A DNA stretch of 64,000 nt from Fretibacter sp964410285 (GTDB lineage Bacteria > Pseudomonadota > Alphaproteobacteria > Caulobacterales > Maricaulaceae): contig CAYPFR010000001.1 in NCBI GenBank assembly GCA_964410285.1, forward strand, positions 124,001 to 188,000, given 5' to 3'. The position numbers and the translations under genes are program-made. Shown here piece by piece: positions 35,522-44,451 of this stretch. The notes under the pieces are model-generated. The model had not been told where the DNA came from. It ran no database searches and saw only the letters and a list, made by a program, of their open reading frames with translations. How positions within the stretch are numbered: the stretch's first letter is position 1; each line of letters opens with the position of its first letter.

Positions 35522-38500
35522 TTATGCGCCCGCCGCCAATTCGAGGCGTTCGATGAGCTCGGCATTAACTTGACCAGTTTCAGGCAGTCCATTTACGCGC
35601 TCAAAGCTTTTGATCGCATTGCGGGTTTTCGGGCCAATCGCTCCGTCAGCGTCGCCGACCTCATAGCCCAAATCCCCGAGCAAAAGCTGCGTCTGGCGCA
35701 CGTCTTTATCTGCGCCGCTCTTTTTTGCCTGCTGGTGGGTAGCGGTGTCCTTCATCCAAGGAAGATTTGTAAAAATTCCATTGGCGGCCTCGTCGATCCG
35801 CGCGGGATTAAACCCGGCGATGCGTTTGTCGGCACGGGCCAGCTGGTCTTCACCCAAAGTCTTGCGCAAAATATTGACGCGGCCTGCGGCCATTTGATCG
35901 CCTTGCGCTCCGGCAATAGAGTACCAGACAAGCGCGGCTTCCTCGTCAAGCGGAAGCCCTTGTCCGCTTTCAAATAAAACACCAAGGTTAAACTGGCTGT
36001 CAACAACCCCGCGCTCGGCGGCCTTTTCAAACCATTTCGCAGCCGTGGGCATATCCACCTCTACGCCGCCGCGGCCTTCCGCAAAATAAAGCGCAAGATC
36101 ATGCATAGCAATGCGGTTGCCCCCGCGCGCCGCGCGTTCCGTCAGCTCCCGTGCCATTTCCGCGTCCTGACCAACGCCTTGTCCTGTTTCATAGAGCTTG
36201 GCGAGCCGGTAAAGCGCTGCGGGCTGCTCTTGATTCGCTGAAGCGCGTATCATTTTCACGCCGCCTTCAAGGTCGCCTGCCTCCATTTTTGACAGGCCAA
36301 GTTGTAATTGGGCCACGGGATGACCGGATTGTGCGGCGGCCAAGAGGGCGGTTTTGCCCTGAGGCTGGCCGGCGATCGCAGCAAGCCTATTGTCTTGATA
36401 TTTGCCAATCGTGGCCTGATGGTTCATGGGCTGTCCCAGTTCACCCTCTTGTAAAGTTGGGCGCTGGCCGATAGGCGGCAGGACTTCGGTATTCTCGGTA
36501 ATATTGACGGGCGGAATCGCACCATTTTCAGCAATCTGGCCATTTTCAGCAATCTGGAAGGGCCTTTGGTCACTTGGGGCTGTCTTGGGGATTAACGTCT
36601 GCGCACCCATAATGCTCACAAGGCCAAGTGCGGCGACCGCGCCGCCAATTTTTATATTGCGCGGGGTCAATAACCCTAACGGCTTTTTAGCTGCCTCATT
36701 TGCGGCGACCGGCTTGACCTTGGCAGTCTTTTTCTTCTTCGCTCGGCGGCCCAATTTTTTAACAGTCTCTACGCCGCCCGGGCGGGCTGATTCCATGGAT
36801 TGCTCAGGGGACTGCGTCGCCGCGAGAGGCGGTGCGTCGTGGCCCCCTTCGGCATAGGCGGGGTTGGCATAGGGAAGCTCAGCGTCGGCTATCGGCAATT
36901 GATCAGCCTGATGGGCGCTGGGCGCTGGATAAGGCACTGGAGTCTGCGGCAGGCTTTGTTCCGGCGCGCGGTAGGGCGCGGGCGGCGCCGCGCCTTCGGC
37001 GGAGGCTCCATATTGCGCCTGAGACGGCACAGTGGCTGCATAGGGGTTTGGACTATGCATGGGCGCGGCGTCGTAAGCGGCGCCGCTTTCAGGCGTGTAA
37101 GGCTGCGGGGCATAGGCTTGGGGCGTAAACTCCCTATTTGGCGCAGGCGGCGGCGCTATCTGCGCGGGAGCAGCCTGCGCTGCGGCGCCGTAATCGGCCG
37201 GATTATACGGCACAGCGAGACTTGGCGCGGTTTCAGCCGCGCTTGCCGCGTAATCCGTAAATTCAGGCGGAGAGACGGCAATAGCGGCTTGGTCCGGAAC
37301 GGGACTAAAGGCATCATGCTGCGCGGCTGCAGCGGGCATCGGCGCGGCCGGCGGAGCATAGCTATCGCCTGTATATTCAGCCTGGGAATTTTGATAAGAA
37401 GGGTTGCCGCTGTCTGCTGGGTTCGCATTATGCGTTTCTGCCCGGCCTAGGGAGGGCGCAAGCGGCAGCGGGGCGGCCTCAGCGGCGACGGCCATTGGCG
37501 CGGCAGTTGTGATCCCATATTCAAGACCTTCAAGGCGCGACGTTATCGGGGCGACGGCGCGCTCAATTCTGTCGTCTACGGCGCGGGCATCGCTCTCAAG
37601 GGCCTCAAGCCGGCGTTCCATCGCGCGGCGGAACTGGCTCAACTCTGTATCTTGCGCGTGCAGCGTATCTTGTAGCTCTCGGCGAAGCTCCGCGCCAAGT
37701 TTGTCGCGCCGGCGGCCCATTTCATCGGCTACATCTACGACTTTATCGCCGATCATGCGAATAGCGTCAGCACTCTCGCTCTGCATTTCTGCCATCCGAA
37801 GCTGCATGGCATGGCCCTGCGTTTCTTGGGATTTGGCAAAGGCGGCGTGGCTCGCTGCGGCCGCTTCATGAGCGGCGCGCATTTCCGCCATGGCCCGTTC
37901 GCGGGCTTGGCTTTCCTCGGTCAGCCGGCTTTCCACAATTGTGGCCAGCTCTGAGATATGATGATTTATGCGTGCAAAGGCCTCGGTTTGTGCCGCTTCC
38001 GATTCGCTTAGCCGTTCGTCGGCCGCGCTCACGGCCTGTTGTACAGCTTCCATAGAAGGATTGGCCAGCGCGCGGGACAGGTCCTGGTGAATGTCCGATT
38101 GCATATCCGACAAGTCTTGCGTCAGCGTCTTGGAGAGCAGCGTCACGCGGCGGGCCAGTTTGGTCTGGCTTGCCTTTGTACGGCCAAGCTGGGCGGCAAG
38201 CGCTTTGAAATCATCGTCAAGCTGTTTGACCTGATTGCGGGTCAGCGTATTGGCGCGCTTTAGGCGGGTTTCAATGGCTTTGATCTGATCTTGAAGCGTT
38301 CCTTTGGAGGCCGGCTTTTTCAAGGACGTTGCGGCTTTGAGCGCCGCCGCAGATTTCGTGCGGGAGCGGGCCGCAGGTGTTTTTGCGCGCGCAGGCTTGG
38401 CAGCAACCAAAGACGTCTTTCGCGCCGCCGGCTTTTTAGCGGCCAGACTTTTTTTGGCGGGGGCCTTGGGTTTCACGGACCTTGGCGCAGGTTTTTTGGC

Positions 38501-38557
38501 GCTTTGCGGCGCCTTTTTTTTGACTGTTTTGGCCGTTTTGGACGGGGCTTTCGCCAT
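35522..38557 (-). CDS. PodJ-like polar organiser with SEL1 repeats
   Basis: A 1011-residue protein with a cytoplasmic Lys/Ala/Pro-rich start, coiled coil at about 85-345 and Pro/Ala-rich linker at about 350-610. A membrane helix near 640-660 (IKIGGAVAALGLVSIMGAQT) is followed by a periplasmic part with SEL1/TPR repeats (about 745-900) and a C-terminal peptidoglycan-binding domain (VRQTQLLLGDLGYEVGDADG; IKSFERVNGLPETG). This order is that of Caulobacter PodJ, which organises one cell pole. Sequence identity outside the domains cannot be judged, so 'PodJ-like' is the safe call. Confidence 0.8.
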   Translation of the reverse strand: MAKAPSKTAKTVKKKAPQSAKKPAPRSVKPKAPAKKSLAAKKPAARKTSLVAAKPARAKTPAARSRTKSAAALKAATSLKKPASKGTLQDQIKAIETRLKRANTLTRNQVKQLDDDFKALAAQLGRTKASQTKLARRVTLLSKTLTQDLSDMQSDIHQDLSRALANPSMEAVQQAVSAADERLSESEAAQTEAFARINHHISELATIVESRLTEESQARERAMAEMRAAHEAAAASHAAFAKSQETQGHAMQLRMAEMQSESADAIRMIGDKVVDVADEMGRRRDKLGAELRRELQDTLHAQDTELSQFRRAMERRLEALESDARAVDDRIERAVAPITSRLEGLEYGITTAAPMAVAAEAAPLPLAPSLGRAETHNANPADSGNPSYQNSQAEYTGDSYAPPAAPMPAAAAQHDAFSPVPDQAAIAVSPPEFTDYAASAAETAPSLAVPYNPADYGAAAQAAPAQIAPPPAPNREFTPQAYAPQPYTPESGAAYDAAPMHSPNPYAATVPSQAQYGASAEGAAPPAPYRAPEQSLPQTPVPYPAPSAHQADQLPIADAELPYANPAYAEGGHDAPPLAATQSPEQSMESARPGGVETVKKLGRRAKKKKTAKVKPVAANEAAKKPLGLLTPRNIKIGGAVAALGLVSIMGAQTLIPKTAPSDQRPFQIAENGQIAENGAIPPVNITENTEVLPPIGQRPTLQEGELGQPMNHQATIGKYQDNRLAAIAGQPQGKTALLAAAQSGHPVAQLQLGLSKMEAGDLEGGVKMIRASANQEQPAALYRLAKLYETGQGVGQDAEMARELTERAARGGNRIAMHDLALYFAEGRGGVEVDMPTAAKWFEKAAERGVVDSQFNLGVLFESGQGLPLDEEAALVWYSIAGAQGDQMAAGRVNILRKTLGEDQLARADKRIAGFNPARIDEAANGIFTNLPWMKDTATHQQAKKSGADKDVRQTQLLLGDLGYEVGDADGAIGPKTRNAIKSFERVNGLPETGQVNAELIERLELAAGA
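36522..36557. repeat. Tandem 18-bp duplication in the PodJ-like gene
   Basis: CCATTTTCAGCAATCTGG occurs twice head to tail (36522-36539 and 36540-36557). It encodes Q-I-A-E-N-G twice, just after the membrane helix in the periplasmic linker. Confidence 0.95.
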
Positions 38558-38717
38558 GGGGCAACCCTTGCATTAGGATCTGCGGCCCTTGCCAGTCAGG
38601 CGACAGGCGCAAATCAATTGAGACTCGGCCTTATGTCTCGGCAAATACGGTTAATGAGCCGTTAAGACGTTAACACTTTGCGTGATATTTTGCCCGATAG
38701 AGGGCTTGGAGAGGGGC

Positions 38718-40658
38718 TTAGCCGCCGACAGGAGGGAAATATCCCGGTGCAAGAGCTGCAAGTTTGGCTTCCGCGCGCTCAATTGGCCTGGTCAAAGCGG
38801 CCGGAATATCGGGAAAGGCCCGCAGCGCATCATTCATATCCCAGCTTTGAACAAATTCACCCCGCGCCGCCAAGATTTGCGCAAGTCCTTGATAGGCGAG
38901 GGGGTCATAGGGATTGCGCGCGATAGCTTGGCGGAGCATTTGGGCCGGGTCCATGTCCCCGAGCCCCGCGGCCTCCCGCTCGGCTTTACTGGTTTTAGAT
39001 AAATTTACCGCCATTTTGCGTAAAACAAGAGACGGCGCATCAACGGCGTCGACAGAGGGCTTAAGCTCTATGAGCGCGCCAAGCCGCGTGACCTTGGAGT
39101 CGAGCCCCTTAAAAGCATTCACAAGCCGGCCCAACTCTTCACTCTCGCTACTGCGCGCCTGCGCTTTCGAAATTGCCGTACAAAGTCCGGCAAGCTCTCG
39201 GCATCCCCCGAGGCGGTCTTTGAGTGACTGGGCCGAGACCCAGGCCGAAAGCGGGTCATCCGCCTTAAGCCGCAAATTAATCGCGGTCAGCATTTGTCTC
39301 GGATTGGGCGCGCCGCCAAGCGCCCGTCCGGCGATGGCTTCGGAAACCACATAGCCCATGGGCGATATATTTTTTTGTTCGACGATAGACTTGGCCGAGC
39401 TTGGGAGCGGGAAAGCCCCTGTTTCTGAAATTTTGCTTTTGAGGGCCCAGCTAAAGATTCTGCCGTCAGGGTATTTCGGGCCATAGCTATGTATGGTCAT
39501 GGCATTGGGCGCCGCGCCGAGCTCTTTGAGCTCTGCTAAAATCGCAGGATGGACAGGCTCTGAGTGGTAGAGCAAGCCAATGAAGCTATAAGCCATACCA
39601 ACATCCTCCAGCTTGGGACCATTTAGCGCCGCGCTAAATACAGGCTCCCCTTTGAAACTGGCGTTGATTTTCTGCCCCGTTTGCGTAACGCGTAATTGTC
39701 CTCCCAGCGGGGAAGCAGAATGGCCAAGCGCGCTTTCAAGGAAAAAACTATCCAGCGTCTTTCCCTCGCCCAGATCAAGGCTTCGCTGCGTGCCGTTTTT
39801 CGTCATCTGTCCGACGGTTTGTATATTTTGGTAGGCAGCGGCGTAGAGCGAGGCATTGGTAAAGCGACCGCCCTCTTTTTCTGTGACATTCAAAATCCGG
39901 CGGGTTTTAAAATCATAAATCGTGATATCCCCCGCCGATTTCGAGATCGCGGCATAATCCTCGCCTAGAATAATATCGAGCATGTGTGCGGGGCCAGGGA
40001 CGGCTGTGAGGGCATTTTTACTGGTCACTTCATAGCGCAAAGTCAGCCGCGGGCCGGAGGTTTGTCCGCGCTGGGCGATATAGCGCTTAGCGCTTGTGAA
40101 GAAACCAAAACTCTTTGGCCGATCCCGTCCGTCTAGGGCCGCGCCGCCCTGACTGAAATCGCGCACAATCGAATTTTCGCGTTCTATTTGGGTGAGGCCG
40201 CGCGGCGGGTTAACAGCAATAATGTCGTTCAAAGGGGCAGGAGGGGGGCGAGAAGTGATAATTTCGCTGTCAAGCTCAGCTTCGCTCATGTCAGCGGGCA
40301 ATTTAAGCGCCTGGATGCCTGGATCGGATAATGATGGCTCACTGCCTGCAAGGCTGGACGGGCCGGCAATGTCAATCTCCGGGGCTGCGGGCGCAATTTC
40401 AGGCGAAATAACCGGCGCTGCTTTGGGGGCAAAGGACTCAAATGCCGGGGCCGGCTGCGCGGCAGGCGGCGGGCTTTGGGCGCGGATAAAATTCTCAAGC
40501 CGTTCTCGCGGCGTTGACGGAGGCCCATCCGCCGAGGTTTGCGCACCGGCACTCGCGCCATTTATGAGAATTGGAGCCCCGAATAACAGGGCGGCCAGAA
40601 ATTTTTTTGGAACATATTTTTTGCAATTGATCGCCATGGGCGCACTATCCATAGCCAT
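38718..40658 (-). CDS. Large secreted protein of unknown function
   Basis: A 646-residue protein with a signal peptide (FLAALLFGAPILINGASAGA), a Pro/Ala-rich disordered stretch (about 40-130) and a folded central region (about 145-330) with YIAQRGQTSGPRLTLRYEV and repeated short beta strands (KSAGDITIYDFKTRRILNV). A C-terminal region has TPR-like helices ending NPYDPLAYQGLAQILAARGE. No known family is recognised. It lies 160 bp downstream of the PodJ-like gene start, on the same strand. ATG 40658 or 40637 may be the start. Confidence 0.7.
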   Translation of the reverse strand: MAMDSAPMAINCKKYVPKKFLAALLFGAPILINGASAGAQTSADGPPSTPRERLENFIRAQSPPPAAQPAPAFESFAPKAAPVISPEIAPAAPEIDIAGPSSLAGSEPSLSDPGIQALKLPADMSEAELDSEIITSRPPPAPLNDIIAVNPPRGLTQIERENSIVRDFSQGGAALDGRDRPKSFGFFTSAKRYIAQRGQTSGPRLTLRYEVTSKNALTAVPGPAHMLDIILGEDYAAISKSAGDITIYDFKTRRILNVTEKEGGRFTNASLYAAAYQNIQTVGQMTKNGTQRSLDLGEGKTLDSFFLESALGHSASPLGGQLRVTQTGQKINASFKGEPVFSAALNGPKLEDVGMAYSFIGLLYHSEPVHPAILAELKELGAAPNAMTIHSYGPKYPDGRIFSWALKSKISETGAFPLPSSAKSIVEQKNISPMGYVVSEAIAGRALGGAPNPRQMLTAINLRLKADDPLSAWVSAQSLKDRLGGCRELAGLCTAISKAQARSSESEELGRLVNAFKGLDSKVTRLGALIELKPSVDAVDAPSLVLRKMAVNLSKTSKAEREAAGLGDMDPAQMLRQAIARNPYDPLAYQGLAQILAARGEFVQSWDMNDALRAFPDIPAALTRPIERAEAKLAALAPGYFPPVGG

Positions 40659-40793
40659 AGAGCCGCGTCAAGCATAGCCATCAGCGCCGTAGCGGGAAAA
40701 TGGCAGTTCTCATCGCCCGTCCGGGCCGATGTGAGGAGCGGTCTATCTTCACTTTCTCAATTTTGGCCATATGCAATTTTTTGCATTTAACGT

Positions 40794-40807
40794 TGACGTT
40801 AACGTCA
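40794..40807. promoter_or_regulatory. Palindromic candidate operator of the MerR gene
   Basis: TGACGTTAACGTCA is a perfect 14-bp palindrome 19 bp upstream of the MerR ATG. It overlaps TTGACG (40793-40798), a good -35 box, with TTTAAG 17 bp further as weak -10. MerR proteins bind palindromes at the promoter, so autoregulation is likely. A looser palindrome ATGCAA/TTGCAT lies at 40770-40785. Confidence 0.6.
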
Positions 40808-40826
40808 GGCTTTGCTTTAAGAGGGT

Positions 40827-41381
40827 ATGCTGACTGAAACCCTGACAACAAGTGGCGCGCTTGGCGGCGCGGCGAAGAGCGTCTCGCCCGCGGATAATAC
40901 GCCGCAATGGGGCATTCAGGAATTTGCCAAAATGTTCGCAATCACGCCCCGGACGCTTCGGTTTTATGAAGATAAAGGCCTGATCTCCCCGGACCGGAGA
41001 AGCGGCGGCCGTGTTTACGGCGCAAGAGATTATGTCCGCACGGAGCGCATATTGCGGGCGAAAGACATGGGCTATTCACTGGATGATATTGGCGAACTTT
41101 TTGAAATCATTGACGGGGAAGTGCGCGGCAAGACCGAGCTTTTGCGCCGAAAGACCACGATAGAGCAGGCCGTGAAGGATCTGCGCCGCCGCCGAAAAAT
41201 GCTTGATAGTACGGTGGAGGAGTTGCAAATTCTATTGAAGCGTATTGATAGCTATACGGAAACCGCGCCCGAAGACGGTGTATTTCAGCATGCCGCTGCC
41301 TATGAGGCGATGTTCGCCCAGACCCTAATTGAAAACCAAGCTGCTCTCGACAATGACGAGGCGGCAATTCTTAAACCCTAA
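40827..41381 (+). CDS. MerR-family regulator of the beta-oxidation cluster
   Basis: A 184-residue regulator with the MerR winged helix at about residues 28-75 (WGIQEFAKMFAITPRTLRFY; EDKGLISPDRRSGGRVYGAR), then a dimerisation coiled coil (AVKDLRRRRKMLDSTVEELQ). No metal-binding cysteines are present, so it resembles the organic-ligand MerRs that control fatty-acid or branched-chain acyl-CoA catabolism in alphaproteobacteria. It lies 53 bp upstream of the acyl-CoA dehydrogenase genes in the same direction. Confidence 0.88.
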   Translation: MLTETLTTSGALGGAAKSVSPADNTPQWGIQEFAKMFAITPRTLRFYEDKGLISPDRRSGGRVYGARDYVRTERILRAKDMGYSLDDIGELFEIIDGEVRGKTELLRRKTTIEQAVKDLRRRRKMLDSTVEELQILLKRIDSYTETAPEDGVFQHAAAYEAMFAQTLIENQAALDNDEAAILKP

Positions 41382-41434
41382 CCCGCTGCCCACACGCCCT
41401 AATGGGTCAATATTTTAATTTAACGAGGTGACAC

Positions 41435-43225
41435 ATGCCAGTTTATAATCCCCCCCTTCGCGACATCAAATTTGTCATGCAGGAAATGCTCAATGTTGGC
41501 GATTTGACGAAATATGAAAAATTTTCCGAAGCTGATGTGGAGACGCTTGACGCGATCTTGGAGCAAAGCGCCAAGTTTTCCTCCGAAGTCCTCACCCCGC
41601 TAAATGCAGTGGGCGATCACGAGGGCTGTACCCGAAATCCCGACGGCTCGGTGACGACGCCGACCGGATTTAAAGAGGCCTATCAACAAGTGGTTGAAGG
41701 CGGGATGATGGGATTATCCGAATCTCCCGAATATGGCGGCTTGGGCATGCCCTCGCTCTGGAGTACCGCGACGGGCGAGATGCAAACCTCGGCGAATATG
41801 GCCTTTGCTATGTATCCGGGCCTGACCGGAAGCGCGGCTAAGGCGATCCGTATTGGTGGCTCAGAGCTGCAGAAAAACACTTATCTTCCAAAAATGATTT
41901 CTGGCGAATGGACAGGTACGATGAACCTGACAGAGCCCCATTGCGGCACCGATCTGGGTTTGATGAAAAGTAAAGCTGTGCCGCAGTCAGATGGCTCTTA
42001 TAAAATCACTGGCCAAAAGATTTTTATCTCGGCGGGTGAACATAGCATGTCGGAAAATATCATTCACCTTGTGCTGGCGCGCATTGAAGGCGCGCCCGAA
42101 GGCGTGAAGGGTATCTCTCTCTTTATTGTCCCTAAATATAAACTCGACGCCGACGGCAATCCCGGCGAGCGTAATGCTGTGTCATGCGGCGCGATTGAAG
42201 AAAAAATGGGCATTCACGGCAATTGTACCTGCGTGATGAATTATGACGAAGCCGAGGGTTATTTGATCGGCGAGGAAAACAAAGGCCTTAAGGTCATGTT
42301 TGTGATGATGAATGAGGCGCGCATGGGCGTTGGCATGCAGGGACTTGGGCAGTCCGAGACCGCCTATCAAAATGCGGTGATTTACGCCAATGACCGCTTG
42401 CAAGGCCGCAGCCTTACCGGGCCGAAAAATGATAACGGTCCAGCCGACCCGCTTATGGTGCACCCTGACGTGCGCCGCATGCTGATGGAAACCAAAGCCT
42501 TTAACGAAGGCTCCCGTGCGCTGATTTATTGGGCCACCTTGCTGGAGGATTTAGAGCTGATCCATGAGGATGAAAAGTTTCGCGAGAAATGTGATGACTT
42601 CCTTGGCCTGCTGACCCCTGTTATTAAGGGGTATATCACTGACAAAGCGATGATGACGACGATTGATTGCCAGCAGATTTTCGGCGGTCACGGATTCATT
42701 GAAGAATGGGGCATGAGCCAATTTGTCCGCGATACACGTATCGCGCTCATTTATGAAGGCGCAAATGGTATTCAGGCGCTTGATCTGGTGGGGCGTAAAC
42801 TTGCGCGCCACGGCGGACGGGCTTTGATGACGCTCTCGGCGGAGATCGACGCTTTTGCCAAAGAACATGAAGGCAATGAGAAGATTTCAGAGTTTATTGA
42901 GGGCCTAAGCGGGGCCAAAGCCAAGCTTACGGAAGGCACGATGTGGCTGATGCAGAACGGCATGACAAATCCCGATAATGCCGGCGCGGGCAGCGTGGAT
43001 TATATGCATATGATGGGCCTGACGTCGCTCGCTTATATGTGGGCGATGATGGCGGTCACCGCCCAAGCCGCGATTGACGCTGGCAGCAATGAAGATTTTT
43101 ACCATAATAAACTCATCACAGGCCGCTATTTTGTTTTGCGTATGTTACCGATGATGGACGCCCATCTGGCAAAACTGAAAACCGGTGCCGAGCCTGTCAT
43201 GGCGCTAGAAGCATCCGCGTTTTAA
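41435..43225 (+). CDS. Acyl-CoA dehydrogenase, 596-residue C-terminal-domain type
   Basis: FAD enzyme introducing the alpha-beta double bond into acyl-CoA. GTMNLTEPHCGTDLG and KITGQKIFISAGEHSM are flavin/substrate motifs; IALIYEGANGIQALDLVGRK carries the catalytic Glu at the YEG position. The extra C-terminal domain (about 470-590, WLMQNGMTNPDNAGAGSVDY) is that of the longer FadE-like class. It is the first structural gene of the beta-oxidation operon, with an AACGAGGTGACAC leader upstream. Confidence 0.95.
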   Translation: MPVYNPPLRDIKFVMQEMLNVGDLTKYEKFSEADVETLDAILEQSAKFSSEVLTPLNAVGDHEGCTRNPDGSVTTPTGFKEAYQQVVEGGMMGLSESPEYGGLGMPSLWSTATGEMQTSANMAFAMYPGLTGSAAKAIRIGGSELQKNTYLPKMISGEWTGTMNLTEPHCGTDLGLMKSKAVPQSDGSYKITGQKIFISAGEHSMSENIIHLVLARIEGAPEGVKGISLFIVPKYKLDADGNPGERNAVSCGAIEEKMGIHGNCTCVMNYDEAEGYLIGEENKGLKVMFVMMNEARMGVGMQGLGQSETAYQNAVIYANDRLQGRSLTGPKNDNGPADPLMVHPDVRRMLMETKAFNEGSRALIYWATLLEDLELIHEDEKFREKCDDFLGLLTPVIKGYITDKAMMTTIDCQQIFGGHGFIEEWGMSQFVRDTRIALIYEGANGIQALDLVGRKLARHGGRALMTLSAEIDAFAKEHEGNEKISEFIEGLSGAKAKLTEGTMWLMQNGMTNPDNAGAGSVDYMHMMGLTSLAYMWAMMAVTAQAAIDAGSNEDFYHNKLITGRYFVLRMLPMMDAHLAKLKTGAEPVMALEASAF

Positions 43226-43250
43226 CTGATTATATAAAAAGGAGCGCCCC

Positions 43251-44408
43251 ATGGCCGCATTAGATTTTAAAAATCCTGATTGGTATAATGAGGAAGACAT
43301 CAATATTTTCCGTGAAGCTGTTTACGGCTTTTATGAGCGCGAAATGGCGCCGCATTCTGAAAAATTCCGTAAAAACAAAAAGGTCGACCGCGAGTATTGG
43401 AACAAGGCCGGCGCGATGGGACTTTTAAACTGCGCCATTCCCGAGGAATATGGCGGCGGCGGCGGAGATTACCGCCACGAAATGATCATCATGGAAGAGC
43501 TGGTCAAAGCCAATGTCGACGGGTTTGGCCTCTCGCTGCATAACGCCATCGTTGCGCCCTATATCCTGCATTACGGCACAGAAGAGCAAAAGCAAAAATG
43601 GCTCCCAAAAATGGCCTCGGGCGAACTTGTCGGTGCGATTGCTATGAGCGAGCCGGGCACAGGGTCTGATCTGCAAAATGTGAAAACCAATGCAAAAAAA
43701 GACGGGAATGGCTGGATTATCAATGGATCAAAAACCTTCATCACCAATGGCGGGACGGCAAACCTCATTATCGTGGTTGCAGATACGGGCGGCGAGGGCA
43801 AACATAGCAAATCGCTCTTCGTGATCGAAACTGATGATTTGGAGGGTTTCCGCCGCGGACGCATTCTTGATAAGGTCGGGATGGACGCGCAGGACACTGC
43901 CGAACTTTTCTTTGATGATATGAAGGTCCCCGCCGATAGCCTGCTGGGGCCGGAGACGGGCCACGGCTTTATTCAGCTCATGAAAGAGCTGCCGCAGGAG
44001 CGCCTGAACATTGCCGTGCAAGGCGCGGCGCAAATGGAAGCGGCGCTGGAGCTCACGATTGACTATGTCAAAGAGCGCAAAGCCTTTGGCAAGCCAATCC
44101 TCGCCTTTCAAAACACGCAATTTGAACTCGCGGAATGTAAGACGATTGTGCAAGTGGCGAAAACCTTTGTCTATGACTGCGCGGAAAAGCATTTGCGCGG
44201 CGAGCTTGATACTGTCACTGCTTCTATGGCGAAATACTGGGTGACAGATAAGGAATGCGAAGTCATCGACCGCTGCCTCCAACTCTTTGGCGGCTACGGC
44301 TTTATGAATGAATACCGCATTGGACGCATGTACCGGGACAGCCGCGTGCAGAAAATCTACGGCGGCACAAATGAGATTATGAAAATGGTGATCGCGCGGA
44401 GCCTTTAA
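43251..44408 (+). CDS. Acyl-CoA dehydrogenase, LCAD/IVD-like catalytic layout
   Basis: A 385-residue acyl-CoA dehydrogenase: AIAMSEPGTGSDLQNVKTNA, WIINGSKTFITNGG, ERKAFGKPILAFQNTQF, ECEVIDRCLQLFGGYGFMNE. The C-terminal site reads KIYGGTNEIMK, with Gly where short- and medium-chain enzymes have the catalytic Glu. In the LCAD/IVD group the base lies on an earlier helix, here probably the Glu in QGAAQMEAALE. Two dehydrogenases side by side suggest a split in chain length or branching. It lies 25 bp after the first dehydrogenase gene. Confidence 0.94.
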   Translation: MAALDFKNPDWYNEEDINIFREAVYGFYEREMAPHSEKFRKNKKVDREYWNKAGAMGLLNCAIPEEYGGGGGDYRHEMIIMEELVKANVDGFGLSLHNAIVAPYILHYGTEEQKQKWLPKMASGELVGAIAMSEPGTGSDLQNVKTNAKKDGNGWIINGSKTFITNGGTANLIIVVADTGGEGKHSKSLFVIETDDLEGFRRGRILDKVGMDAQDTAELFFDDMKVPADSLLGPETGHGFIQLMKELPQERLNIAVQGAAQMEAALELTIDYVKERKAFGKPILAFQNTQFELAECKTIVQVAKTFVYDCAEKHLRGELDTVTASMAKYWVTDKECEVIDRCLQLFGGYGFMNEYRIGRMYRDSRVQKIYGGTNEIMKMVIARSL

Positions 44409-44451
44409 GCCGCCGATGCCCCCAACACATTAATACCCAAAGGAGCCTATC

